DNA from: UBA3839 sp902776985
GTDB lineage: Bacteria > Bacteroidota > Bacteroidia > Bacteroidales > Bacteroidaceae
Direction of reading: 5' to 3'
Assembly: GCA_902776985.1 (NCBI GenBank)
Contig: CACYSD010000022.1
Span: 1 to 64,000 of the forward strand
Length of the DNA stretch: 64,000 nucleotides
The translations under genes and the position numbers were made by a program. The notes below the pieces were generated by a model, which had not been told where the DNA came from, did not search any database, and saw only the letters and a list, made by a program, of their open reading frames with translations. Numbering within the stretch: position 1 is the first letter of the stretch; every line of letters starts with the position of its first letter. Positions 8,995 to 16,805 of the stretch are shown here, piece after piece.

Positions 8995-9891
8995 GTGAAA
9001 ATGAACATCAAACAGCAACTGATCAAGGCTGAAATCTATGACTATTTTGTCATCACTTTCGGTTTGTTCCTCTACGCACTCGGCTGGAGTGCCTTTCTTC
9101 TCCCCTACGAGATTGCCTGTGGTGGACTTACCGGTATATCGGCAATCGTGTTCTACCTGACAGGGCTGGAAATCCAGTACACATATTTCTCCGTCAACGT
9201 CCTGCTTATCCTCATTGCAATCAAGATTCTCGGTCTGAAGTTCTGCATCAAGACCATCTACGGAGTCACTATGCTGTCCCTCATGCTCACCTTCCTTCAG
9301 ATGCTTATGAAGGATGCCGACGGACACCTCATACAGGTAGTAGGTCCGGATCAGGACTTCATGGCATGTCTCTTAGGAGCAGGATTATGCGGAGGAGGAC
9401 TGGGACTGGTATTCCAGCACAACGGTTCTACTGGCGGCACGGATATCATTGCAGCCATAGTCAACAAATACCGCAACATCTCCATGGGACGCGGCATACT
9501 CATCTGCGATGTCATCATCATCTCCTCGCTCTATTTCATCTTCCACGACTGGCGACGAGTGATCTTCGGTTTCGTCACCATGTTCGTCGTGGCATTCCTC
9601 ATCGACTATGTGATGACCTACGCCCATCAGTCCGTGCAGTTCTTTATCATTTCCAAGCAACACGAACGCATCCGCCGCGCACTGACTGGCAGGCTCAATC
9701 GCGGAGCAACCCTTATCCATGCAGGAGGAGGCTACACAGGTGATGATGTGGAGATAATCATGGTCGTTTGCCGTCGCCGTCAATCTGTTGAGATTTTCCG
9801 GACCGTGCAGGCTATCGACCCAACAGCCTTCATCACTCAGACCAAGGTTGCAGGCGTCTTCGGCGAAGGATTCGACAAAATTAAAGTATAA
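8995..9891 (+). CDS. YitT family membrane protein
   Basis: A 298-residue protein with five or so membrane helices in residues 20-200 (YitT/DUF161) and a soluble C-terminal DUF2179 domain ending in FGEGFDKIKV. The conserved HNGSTGGTDIIAAIVNKY lies near residue 140. The molecular role of this family is unknown. It starts 11 bases after dsbD, so it is probably the last gene of that operon. A paralogue at 28416 shares the same architecture but runs on into an RdgB domain. The stop overlaps the convergent gene at 9881. Confidence 0.88.
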   Translation: MKMNIKQQLIKAEIYDYFVITFGLFLYALGWSAFLLPYEIACGGLTGISAIVFYLTGLEIQYTYFSVNVLLILIAIKILGLKFCIKTIYGVTMLSLMLTFLQMLMKDADGHLIQVVGPDQDFMACLLGAGLCGGGLGLVFQHNGSTGGTDIIAAIVNKYRNISMGRGILICDVIIISSLYFIFHDWRRVIFGFVTMFVVAFLIDYVMTYAHQSVQFFIISKQHERIRRALTGRLNRGATLIHAGGGYTGDDVEIIMVVCRRRQSVEIFRTVQAIDPTAFITQTKVAGVFGEGFDKIKV

Positions 9892-10939
9892 AATGCCAAC
9901 GCACTTTTAACCGGCGGAAGAGGTTCAGCGGTTTATGCCGCAGCTTCTTCTGCCGATTTTCTATAAAATCATCTACGGCATTGAGGATGTTCGCAGCGTT
10001 GTTGCCATCCAGATGCGACTCGTGAAATGCAACATATTTCCGCATTTCACGCATCAGAACCTCCGGACGCTGGAGAGCCTTCTCCAAAGCCCCTTCCACT
10101 TCGTCCACCGACTCCACATTAAGAATATGAGGTCCGGGAGTCGTATTGCGGAGAGTCACCACAGGACGGTCAAGAAGCATATATTCAACCGTTATACTGC
10201 TCGCATCGCAGAGCATCACATCCGTATGCGCCATAACATCGGGCATGGGGCTCACAGGATAGAATTCCACATTCTCGCAGTCCTTTGCCAACTGCTCAAG
10301 GGCAGAGCGCAGTTCAGGGTCTTCAAGTTTGGGATGCATGGTGATGACCCATTTCCATGAGCGTTCATGAGCCAGTCGGGTAATGGTAGGCAGGAGGTTG
10401 CGAAGCTGAGTAATGCGTTTTGAGAATGTGGTAGCGACAAAGATTGTCGGTTCGTGAGGCTTCTGCATTTCCGCCTCTGCAGCCTTTCTCGCATTCACTA
10501 TGGCATCAGCCTTCACCCATCCCGTTTCATATGTGCAGAACCACGGATGCTTCGCCTCTAACTCTTTAAATATAGGAGTGGAAGACGGTCCCGATGAGCA
10601 GTGGATGTCAAACCATCCTCGAAGACGGAAATGAGTCTCTTCCGTTCCTCCGCGCTTATAAATTGGATATCCATGGCATACTCGCACCTTCACCCCTGGG
10701 AAGAAATCATAGACCCAGTCGCCGGGAGCAAACACAGCACGGGGATTCCACTGCTTAACCTCCTTCAGAGAATGCAACTGCACATCCTCCGCCGCAAGCT
10801 GGTCTGCGGGACATGTAGGTTCAAGATACCATGCTACACTATCCCCACGCCTTTCCATCTCCTCCTGCAAAGGACGCAGAATCGGAATTGCATAGCCGTG
10901 TGCACAAAAAAACAGATAATTATGATTATTGCTGCTCAT
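9881..10939 (-). CDS. CDP-glycerol:glycerophosphate glycerophosphotransferase-like protein
   Basis: About 352 residues from the chosen ATG at 10939 (MSSNNHNYLFFCAHGYAIP). A longer frame from 10972 exists, but its ATG lies upstream of the promoter. The protein resembles the TagB/TagF glycerophosphotransferase fold: HPKL near residue 205, CDASSITVEYMLLDRPVV near 255, and LRNTTPGP. Family members transfer phosphoglycerol or similar groups to envelope polymers. No signal peptide is seen. The -7 box ends four bases before the ATG, so the message may be leaderless. The substrate is unknown. Confidence 0.75.
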   Translation of the reverse strand: MSSNNHNYLFFCAHGYAIPILRPLQEEMERRGDSVAWYLEPTCPADQLAAEDVQLHSLKEVKQWNPRAVFAPGDWVYDFFPGVKVRVCHGYPIYKRGGTEETHFRLRGWFDIHCSSGPSSTPIFKELEAKHPWFCTYETGWVKADAIVNARKAAEAEMQKPHEPTIFVATTFSKRITQLRNLLPTITRLAHERSWKWVITMHPKLEDPELRSALEQLAKDCENVEFYPVSPMPDVMAHTDVMLCDASSITVEYMLLDRPVVTLRNTTPGPHILNVESVDEVEGALEKALQRPEVLMREMRKYVAFHESHLDGNNAANILNAVDDFIENRQKKLRHKPLNLFRRLKVRWHFIL

Positions 10940-10943
10940 GCTG

Positions 10944-10951
10944 CAAAGATA
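10944..10951 (-). promoter_or_regulatory. -7 box TATCTTTG directly before the ATG at 10939
   Basis: Reading the minus strand, TATCTTTG is followed by four bases and then ATG. A TTG lies about 18 bases upstream of the box. If used, transcription would begin at or within a base or two of the start codon. Confidence 0.55.
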
Positions 10952-10967
10952 AGCATTATTTGCATAA

Positions 10968-11004
10968 CACAACGTTTAATGCTTAATGTTTAACGTTTAA
11001 TGAT
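10968..11004. repeat. GTTTAACGTTTAA-type short repeat
   Basis: A run of overlapping AACGTTTAATG and TTAATGTTTAACG words. Related tracts lie at 13165-13190 and 14228-14255, each between genes. They look like a dispersed low-complexity spacer repeat; no function is evident. Confidence 0.5.
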
Positions 11005-11145
11005 GGTTTAAGAAGGTTTTTCAGCGCAAGCGGGGTATTTTATCAATCCTTGTCATCCTTAAGATCCTTGATTTTTAACAATTTTCATTTGACTGATAAT
11101 CAGCGGATAACATTTTGAGGATAAATACCAGATTGGGGATTAACA

Positions 11146-11177
11146 TTTGCATTTCGATGAAAAATGTATTATCTTTG
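11146..11177 (+). promoter_or_regulatory. Promoter of repeat copy A
   Basis: TTTG at 11146-11149, a spacer of exactly 20 bases, then TATCTTTG at 11170-11177. Both boxes and the spacer length are the same in copies B and C, while the spacer sequence varies. Confidence 0.75.
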
Positions 11178-11182
11178 CATTA

Positions 11183-11232
11183 GCAGGAAAAGGATGCATA
11201 ACTGGCCAACGGTTATGCATCCTTTTCTTTTT
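11183..11232 (+). ncRNA. Predicted ~50-nt hairpin RNA, copy A
   Basis: The start site is expected at about 11182-11184. The 16-bp stem GAAAAGGATGCATAAC (11187-11202) with GTTATGCATCCTTTTC (11212-11227) comes almost at once and is followed by TTTTT. This predicts a minimal transcript made of one terminator-like hairpin. In copy B several stem bases change yet pairing is kept through G-U pairs, which suggests the RNA structure matters. Existence of the RNA is inference. Confidence 0.45.
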
Positions 11233-11529
11233 ATGCATTTTGACAAAATGAAAGTTCGCTGTTTTTGGAACTCTGGCGAAGTCTTTTTTCAACGGAAGTT
11301 AACTTTGCAAAATGTCAAAGTTAAGTTTATTTGAAACGGAAGTTAAGTTTAAATTCAAAAAGACTTAAGTTTTTTAGTTATTGCATTCTTGAGGTTTTGA
11401 CACTTTGGTGGATGCTTGCGAGTAATAGCTTACAACTTGCCGGCAAAACTCGCAAGCACGGAACAAAGTGTCAAAACGCATAAATATGCGCAAAGTTAAG
11501 GTCGCTGCATATTTATGCACACAAAAAAA

Positions 11530-11564
11530 GGGCGGACTTTTGATGTAAAATCAAAAATCCGCCC
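11530..11564 (-). terminator. Intrinsic terminator downstream of umuC
   Basis: On the minus strand, the stem GGGCGGATTTTTGAT pairs with ATCAAAAGTCCGCCC with one mismatch and is followed by TTTTTTTG. Its position, after the umuC stop and the next hairpin, suits the end of the umuDC operon. Confidence 0.75.
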
Positions 11565-11610
11565 TCGCAGCTGTTAATTATTCTTAATTCACTTATTTAT
11601 AATGATTCTA

Positions 11611-11659
11611 AATAACCTCCTCCTGCTCAGCACACGTCACTGAGCAGGAGGGGGTTATT
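11611..11659. terminator. CTCCTGCTCAG-family terminator 1
   Basis: A 20-bp stem: AATAACCTCCTCCTGCTCAG (11611-11630) pairs with 11640-11659, with one G-U pair. The same CCTGCTCAG/CTGAGCAGG core recurs at 35186, 46049, 47399 and 55596. It lies 34 bases beyond the umuC stop. Confidence 0.75.
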
Positions 11660-11692
11660 ATTTACATATAACATCTCACATCAGACATAATA

Positions 11693-13153
11693 TTACTTTA
11701 GGGGAATGATGTCGCTCCATCGAGTAGTAGGATTGGAACTACGGTAATCGTGCTTGATGACATTGGCAAAGACCTCGGCCTTGCCAGCACCCTCTTTCTG
11801 AGTGTACTGCTGACTGCCTAGGACAATGGTTTCACTGCCGTTTAACTTGTTGATGCGGTCTATGACGGCATCAAGCTGTTTCATCTTCTGAAACTGGTCG
11901 GCATTGAAGTCAAAGAGGTCGGGCTGAAGGGGTGAATCGGGACCTATGCCCATGACTATAACTCCTGCTTTTTTGTAGTGATAGCCTGGCACATAAAGGC
12001 AGCGCAGGACTTCGTTTGCCGCCTTGACAATGTCGATGGTGCTGCTGGTTCCCACAGCAAGGCGTTTCTCCCGACTGTTCCAGTACTGTGGCAAATCTTC
12101 CCGGAAGAAATTGGTATGGAGGAACACGCTTACGATGGTGCAGACGGTGCCTTGCCTACGCAGCTTCTCTGCACAACGAGCCGCATAGTTGGACACATGG
12201 GTCTGAAGCGTAGGAAGGTCAGTAATCATGCCTGCGAAACTGCGACTGGTGCAGATGCTTTTCTTCTTAGCCATCTCTTCATTGGGCACGCAGTCGATGC
12301 CATTGAGTTCCTGCCATGTGCGGTAGATGACGATATTGCGGAATGTGGTTCGCACCCAGTCTCCATTGTGCCGGGCAAAATCGTATGCGGTCTGAATGCC
12401 AAGTGTCTTCATCTTAACGGACAGGCGGCGTCCTATTCCCCACACTTCTTCTATTGGGAAGAGCTTCAATGCCTTGCGTCGCTTCTCCTCGCTGTCGATC
12501 AGGCAGCAGTGACGGTAGCCAGGGTATCGCTTAGCAAAATAACTGGCGGTTTTCGCCAGGGTCTTGGTGGGGGCAATTCCTATGCTGACTGGCATGCCAA
12601 CATATTGTTTAATCTTCTTGTGAAGGTTCTCGCCCCAGGTTTTAAGTGAAGTGTTTGTTGTGAAGGGTGAAGTGATAGTACCGGAGGAACTATGTGAAGG
12701 GTGAAGGGTGAAGGGTGAAGTGATAGTACCGGAGGAACTATGTGAAGGGTGAAGGATGAAGGGTGAAGTGATAGTACCGGGGGAACTATGTGAAGGGTTT
12801 GTTGTGAAGGGTGAAGGGTCTTTCCATGTGGGGAAATAGACGAAACATTCGTCGATGCTGTAGCGGAAACAGGTTGGCGATTCCTTGCGGATAATTTCCA
12901 CTACTCGGGCTGTGAGTTCGCCATAGAGTTCGTAGTTGCTGGAGAAGACGGCGATTTTATGATCGGGAAACTGCTGCTCAAGTTGGAAATAGGGCGTTCC
13001 TGCCTTTATTCCAAGCCGTTTTGCCTCATTCGACCGTGCAACAACACAACCGTCATTGTTCGAGAGAACAACGACGGGTTTGTCTTTCAAGTCGGGGCGG
13101 AACACCCTTTCGCAAGACACATAGCAATTATCGCAGTCTATGATGGCGTACAA
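11693..13153 (-). CDS. umuC: Y-family DNA polymerase V subunit UmuC, with in-frame repeat insertion
   Basis: A 486-residue translesion polymerase catalytic subunit. It has the N-terminal palm motif IIDCDNCYVSCERVF, the catalytic SIDEC near residue 101, the thumb region with IGIAPTKTLAKTASYFAKRYPG, and a C-terminal little finger. With processed UmuD it would copy damaged DNA under the SOS response. About 52 residues just after YFPTWKDPS (roughly 115-166) come from three tandem 48-bp units, read as PSHSSSGTITSPF-type repeats, at a point where other UmuC proteins have a short loop. The frame stays open. The gene lies 70 bases after umuD. Whether the insert affects activity is unknown. Confidence 0.92.
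   Translation of the reverse strand: MYAIIDCDNCYVSCERVFRPDLKDKPVVVLSNNDGCVVARSNEAKRLGIKAGTPYFQLEQQFPDHKIAVFSSNYELYGELTARVVEIIRKESPTCFRYSIDECFVYFPTWKDPSPFTTNPSHSSPGTITSPFILHPSHSSSGTITSPFTLHPSHSSSGTITSPFTTNTSLKTWGENLHKKIKQYVGMPVSIGIAPTKTLAKTASYFAKRYPGYRHCCLIDSEEKRRKALKLFPIEEVWGIGRRLSVKMKTLGIQTAYDFARHNGDWVRTTFRNIVIYRTWQELNGIDCVPNEEMAKKKSICTSRSFAGMITDLPTLQTHVSNYAARCAEKLRRQGTVCTIVSVFLHTNFFREDLPQYWNSREKRLAVGTSSTIDIVKAANEVLRCLYVPGYHYKKAGVIVMGIGPDSPLQPDLFDFNADQFQKMKQLDAVIDRINKLNGSETIVLGSQQYTQKEGAGKAEVFANVIKHDYRSSNPTTRWSDIIPLK
12661..12812 (-). repeat. Tandem 48-bp repeat inside umuC
   Basis: Three copies of a unit containing GTGAAGTGATAGTACCGG and AGGAACTATGTGAAGGG (plus-strand reading). They differ at a few bases and are flanked by GTTTGTTGTGAAGGGTGAAG words. 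The unit length is a multiple of three and carries no stop in the umuC frame. A single related copy lies between genes at 3446-3506. Confidence 0.85.
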
Positions 13154-13222
13154 AACTATTATCTTTAACGTTGAACGGTTAACGGTTAACGATAGTACCT
13201 GATGTTTTTGGGGGCCTGCCCT

Positions 13223-13660
13223 TTACTTCTTCCAGTTTTTTATAGTCCAGACGACGACGCCCCAGACTTCGAATTCATCTGCTTCCTCAATGCGGATGGG
13301 CTTGTATTTCTTGTTTGCCGGACGCAGTTCGATGTAGCCGTCTGCCTTGTGTGTGAGATCTAGATACTTGATGGTGAATTCGTTATTGACATAAGCCACA
13401 ATGACATCTCCATCACAGGCTTCCTGACTTCGGTCAATCACGGCTATGTCGCCGTCGCAGATGCCTGCATCCTGCATGCTGTCTCCATCTACCCGCCCGT
13501 AGAAGGTGGCTTCGGGATGACGAATGAGGTCGCGGTTGAAATCCAGACTCTCATGCAGATAGTCTTCCGCAGGAGAGGGAAATCCCGCCTTGATTTGCGG
13601 AGCTATGAGCATGCTGAGTTCTTGCTGGAACTCACCCTTTATCAGTTTCACTCTGCCCAT
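13223..13660 (-). CDS. umuD: UmuD, S24 autoprotease subunit of DNA polymerase V
   Basis: A 145-residue LexA/UmuD-type serine protease. The expected self-cleavage site is A25-G26 (IKAGFPSP), the nucleophile is S61 in DGDSMQD, and the general base is K98 in FTIKYL. Each sits one residue from the E. coli numbering. RecA-stimulated cleavage would yield UmuD', which partners UmuC. Its ATG directly abuts the stop of the preceding gene (13661), and umuC follows after 70 bases, so the three form one operon. Confidence 0.93.
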   Translation of the reverse strand: MGRVKLIKGEFQQELSMLIAPQIKAGFPSPAEDYLHESLDFNRDLIRHPEATFYGRVDGDSMQDAGICDGDIAVIDRSQEACDGDVIVAYVNNEFTIKYLDLTHKADGYIELRPANKKYKPIRIEEADEFEVWGVVVWTIKNWKK

Positions 13661-14185
13661 TTATCGGCTGCGAACAAATGTGAAGCTCTCTGTACCGTTG
13701 AGTTTTGTCATGAGCAGGTTGTCGCTAAAGTCAATGACGTTATAGGTAGAGAAAGCTGGTACGACTTTTGTCATTTTGTCCTTCTCCCTTTCAAGAACTG
13801 CCTCCACTTCTTTTACTTTCTCTGCTCGTTCAGCAGGGTTACGCATGTAGTAGCGTTCCTGTTCATCGGGGAATGTGACATCGTCGAGTCGGGTTCTGCA
13901 AAGATCCAGGTCGAGTGCAATGTTGATCTCATCACCGAGGTATTCGTAGCGTCCAGGTACGATGTACGAGAAATCGAGGGTTACACCGTTTGCTTCTGAA
14001 CGTGTGGATACTCTGAACTCCAGTTCTGTTTCGGACTTGAATGTAAGGCAATAGAATACGCCATTAGGGTTGTCCTTGGTATCGAGATAGGAACGCCATT
14101 CTCCACCAATCAGGCTCTGTGCAGATGCTGAATCAATGAAGAATAATGAATTAAGCATGAAGAATAATAAAAATAACTTTTTCAT
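13661..14185 (-). CDS. Small secreted protein of unknown function, first gene of the umuDC operon
   Basis: About 174 residues starting at MKKLFLLFFMLNSLFFIDSASA (signal peptide; mature start near QSLIGG). I chose the ATG at 14185 over the longer frame from 14239 because the signal peptide begins there. The mature part is predicted mostly beta and small, with WRSYLDTKDNPNGVFYC near the start and a charged helix (EKVKEVEAVLEREKDKM) later. I do not recognise the family. Its stop abuts the umuD ATG, so it would share any SOS control, though an exported protein in such an operon is unexpected. Confidence 0.75.
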   Translation of the reverse strand: MKKLFLLFFMLNSLFFIDSASAQSLIGGEWRSYLDTKDNPNGVFYCLTFKSETELEFRVSTRSEANGVTLDFSYIVPGRYEYLGDEINIALDLDLCRTRLDDVTFPDEQERYYMRNPAERAEKVKEVEAVLEREKDKMTKVVPAFSTYNVIDFSDNLLMTKLNGTESFTFVRSR

Positions 14186-14358
14186 ATTTGAGTTTTTAAG
14201 TTTTTGAGTTTTTGAGTAACATCGATAAACGCTAAACATTAAACGTTAAACGATTATTAATTCTGCAAATTTAAGTTTTTGTGGTGGATTGACAAACAAT
14301 AAGCAGAAAAAATCGCACAAAACACCGCAGAATGTGCGACTAATTGGAAAAGTATTGT

Positions 14359-14366
14359 TAACTTTG
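14359..14366 (+). promoter_or_regulatory. -7 box TAACTTTG before the CoA transferase
   Basis: TAACTTTG matches the Bacteroidetes -7 consensus and lies 33 bases before the ATG at 14400. A consensus -33 box is not evident. Confidence 0.5.
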
Positions 14367-14399
14367 CAGCAGAAATTTTGAAAAATACTTTACTTTTTT

Positions 14400-15899
14400 A
14401 TGAAATTCCCACGTATTACTGCTGCTGAAGCAGCATCGCTCATCAAGAACGGTGACAACATTGCGCTGAGCGGATTCACACCTGCCGGCACACCTAAAGC
14501 CACAACTGCAGAACTTGCAAAAATCGCTCATGCAGAACATGAGGCTGGTCGTCCATTTCAAATCGGTCTTTTTACTGGTGCATCAACAGGTGCAAGTTGC
14601 GACGGTTGTCTTTCTGAGGAAAACGCAATCAGATACCGCGCACCCTACACAACTAACTCTTCATTCCGTAAGAAGGTTAACAGCGGAGAGATTGCCTACA
14701 ACGACATTCACCTCAGCCATATGGCACAGGAATTGCGTTACGGTTTCCTTGGACCAGTAGACTGGGCAATCATTGAAGTTTGTGCCATTGAAGACGACGG
14801 AAAGGTTTACCTCACTGCAGCCGGCGGTATTGCCCCAACAGCAGCACGTCTGGCACAGAAGGGCGTAATCATAGAGCTTAACGCTTTCCACAGTGCTAAG
14901 TCTATCGGCATCCATGACGTATATGAGCCTGCAGACCCACCAATGCGTGAACCTATTCCAATCTTCCACCCAAGCGATCGTATAGGTACGACATATCTGC
15001 AAATCGACCCTAAGAAAATTGTAGGTGTAGTTGAATGTAACATCCCTGACGAAGCACGTGCTTTCAAGGATGCAGACCCTGTAACGGACAAAATCGGTGA
15101 AAACGTAGCAAACTTCCTGCTTGCAGACATGAAGCGCGGAATCATACCTCCTTCATTCCTGCCATTCCAGAGCGGTGTGGGAAGCACAGCCAACGCCATC
15201 CTCGGTGCACTGGGTTCTAATCCTGAAATTCCTGCATTCAACGTATATACTGAAGTACTTCAGGATGCAGTTGTTGACCTCATGCGTCACGGTCGCGTAA
15301 AGAGCGCATCTACCTGCTCTCTCTCCGTAACAAACGAATACCTCCAGGGTATCTACGATGATATTGACTTCTTCAAGGACAAACTTGTTATTCGTCAGTC
15401 GGAAATATCCAATAATCCTGAAGTAATACGTCGTCTCGGACTTATCGCCATCAACACTGCAATCGAGGTGGACATCTACGGACACGCTAACTCTACTCAG
15501 ATCTGCGGAACCAAGATGATGAACGGTATCGGTGGTAGCGGCGATTTCGAGCGCAATGCCTTCCTCAGCATCTTCACTTGCTCAAGTGTTGCCAAAGGCG
15601 GCATGATCAGCGCAATCGTTCCTTTCTGCAGTCACGTAGACCACACAGAACACGACGTGAATATCATCGTGACAGAACAGGGTGTTGCTGACCTGCGCGG
15701 AAAATCTCCAATCGAACGCGCAAAGGCTATTATCGAGAACTGTGCACATCCTGACTATAAGCAACTGCTTTGGGACTACCTGAAGATTGCAGACCGCGGT
15801 CAGTCTTGCCACAAGATCTCTGCAGCCCTCGCAATGCACGACACATTCAACCGCGTAGGCGACATGCGCCTCACCAACTGGGCTGAATACGTGAAATAA
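14400..15899 (+). CDS. Acetyl-CoA hydrolase/transferase family protein (succinate/acetate CoA-transferase type)
   Basis: A 499-residue class I-type CoA transferase, the size of succinyl-CoA:acetate CoA-transferases. The likely catalytic Glu is in FNVYTEVLQD near residue 285, and the Gly-rich CoA-binding loop GIGGSGDFERNAF lies near residue 375. Such enzymes move CoA between succinate, acetate or propionate in anaerobic fermentation, which suits a succinate- and acetate-producing Bacteroidales. The exact acyl pair cannot be read from the sequence. Monocistronic, with a -7 box upstream and a strong hairpin downstream. Confidence 0.88.
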   Translation: MKFPRITAAEAASLIKNGDNIALSGFTPAGTPKATTAELAKIAHAEHEAGRPFQIGLFTGASTGASCDGCLSEENAIRYRAPYTTNSSFRKKVNSGEIAYNDIHLSHMAQELRYGFLGPVDWAIIEVCAIEDDGKVYLTAAGGIAPTAARLAQKGVIIELNAFHSAKSIGIHDVYEPADPPMREPIPIFHPSDRIGTTYLQIDPKKIVGVVECNIPDEARAFKDADPVTDKIGENVANFLLADMKRGIIPPSFLPFQSGVGSTANAILGALGSNPEIPAFNVYTEVLQDAVVDLMRHGRVKSASTCSLSVTNEYLQGIYDDIDFFKDKLVIRQSEISNNPEVIRRLGLIAINTAIEVDIYGHANSTQICGTKMMNGIGGSGDFERNAFLSIFTCSSVAKGGMISAIVPFCSHVDHTEHDVNIIVTEQGVADLRGKSPIERAKAIIENCAHPDYKQLLWDYLKIADRGQSCHKISAALAMHDTFNRVGDMRLTNWAEYVK

Positions 15900-15900
15900 G

Positions 15901-15990
15901 GAGACCCCCTCCCAAAGTCCACCTTCCCTTCGGTCACCAACCGCTTGAGCGGCTATCCGCACGGTTGCTCCCGTAATGGGGAGGAGTAGT
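15901..15990. repeat. CCCCTCCC...GGGGAGGAG spacer repeat
   Basis: A C-rich segment (ACCCCCTCCC) and a G-rich segment (ATGGGGAGGAG) bracket about 65 bases, with a CCGCTTGAGCGG dyad inside. A related C-rich/G-rich arrangement is translated into the N-terminus of parE at 48768-48830. No gene is seen. Confidence 0.4.
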
Positions 15991-16023
15991 TACTATCCAT
16001 CCGGATGGCTTATATTTATAATT

Positions 16024-16060
16024 AAAAAAAGTAGTAAACATGGCGTTTACTACTTTTTTT
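16024..16060. terminator. Bidirectional terminator between the CoA transferase and the LPS-type kinase
   Basis: The perfect stem AAAAAAAGTAGTAAAC (16024-16039) pairs with GTTTACTACTTTTTTT (16045-16060), with A- and T-runs at both ends. It can end transcription of the convergent genes on either side; its edge overlaps the 3' end of the kinase gene. Confidence 0.85.
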
Positions 16061-16805
16061 TGTCTTTTCTGAGGAAGAATTTGCTCAATCGACGCACACG
16101 GCGTTTGCGTTCATAGCGGTCGATGGCATGCGACACCGTTGCAACGCTGCTCTCCACATCCCAGCCTCGCAGTTCGGCATAGCGGCTGACTATGAGACGG
16201 CTGAATTCCCGGTCTCGATTGATGCGCATGAGATTCTGCAAACACTGCTCACGTGTAGGATTCTGTATAAAATGAGAACGGTTTATGTCGATTACCGTAA
16301 AATGATAGGTTCCATCTGGATTCTGACGATAGAGCACATTGCTCAAGTTCAGGTCTCCATGCATAAATCCAACCTCGTGCATCTTGACGAGGAACTGCAC
16401 GTAGGCATTGAGAAGAGATTCGTTGCCCACAGGATCTTCCTTCAGGCATTTCACATCCTTATCCCTGCACTCAGTGCTGATAAAGTATCCCTGACGGAAT
16501 AGTCCATGATGCTTCACCTCAACACACGCTACAGGTACTGGCGTGTCAATTCCCAATGGTTGCAGACGCAGGGCAAAACGATAGGCTCTGAGTGCCTTCG
16601 ATGGACGCCAGAAGGTATAGGCAATACGTTGGAACCACATCGGCACCTTGTAGCGCTTAACAATAAGAGCCTCACCATTGAAGTAGAAGCGCTTCACAAC
16701 ATTTCGCTTGTTGTAAAGCATCTCTCCCTCGCTGTCGTAAAATTCGCTGATACGGCTTACGAATTCCCCAACGTGATGATATTTTGGATTTAAGATATAA
16801 TTCAT
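16050..16805 (-). CDS. Lipopolysaccharide kinase (Kdo/WaaP) family protein
   Basis: A 251-residue small-kinase-fold protein. The catalytic loop is HGDLNLSNVL near residue 150 and the metal motif is VIDINRSHF near residue 172, with a basic C-terminus. Related proteins phosphorylate Kdo or heptose in the LPS core in the cytoplasm. It overlaps the preceding glycosyltransferase by 4 bases and is the last gene of the four-gene envelope cluster that begins at 20365. Confidence 0.87.
   Translation of the reverse strand: MNYILNPKYHHVGEFVSRISEFYDSEGEMLYNKRNVVKRFYFNGEALIVKRYKVPMWFQRIAYTFWRPSKALRAYRFALRLQPLGIDTPVPVACVEVKHHGLFRQGYFISTECRDKDVKCLKEDPVGNESLLNAYVQFLVKMHEVGFMHGDLNLSNVLYRQNPDGTYHFTVIDINRSHFIQNPTREQCLQNLMRINRDREFSRLIVSRYAELRGWDVESSVATVSHAIDRYERKRRVRRLSKFFLRKDKKK

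Larger units (their letters stand above)
11046..11520 (+). repeat. Structured repeat element, copy A (full length)
   Basis: About 475 noncoding bases between the genes ending near 10939 and 11693. In order it has ATCCTTGATTTTTAACAATT at 11061-11080, a promoter at 11146-11177, and a hairpin with U-run at 11187-11232. Then come a GTTCGC/GGCGAA dyad (about 11254-11279) and TTAACTTTG/CAAAGTTAA (11299-11307 with 11316-11324). A long hairpin GTTTTGACACTTTG/CAAAGTGTCAAAAC (11394-11407 with 11464-11477) encloses a second 9-bp stem (11414-11422 with 11449-11457). A final stem GCATAAATATG/CATATTTATGC closes it (11478-11488 with 11508-11518). Copies B (35290-35572) and C (59720-60187) lie inverted relative to this one. 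No protein is encoded. Confidence 0.75.

Noticed and set aside
11046..11520. Retron or group II intron RNA
   Set aside because: No reverse transcriptase gene is near any of the three copies, and no intron domain V-like hairpin was recognised.
11046..11520. 6S RNA or tmRNA
   Set aside because: Three copies exist in one window, and neither the 6S bubble nor a tmRNA tag frame and tRNA-like ends are visible.
12661..12812. CRISPR-like array in umuC
   Set aside because: The repeats are contiguous with no variable spacers, and they are translated in frame; no cas genes are present.
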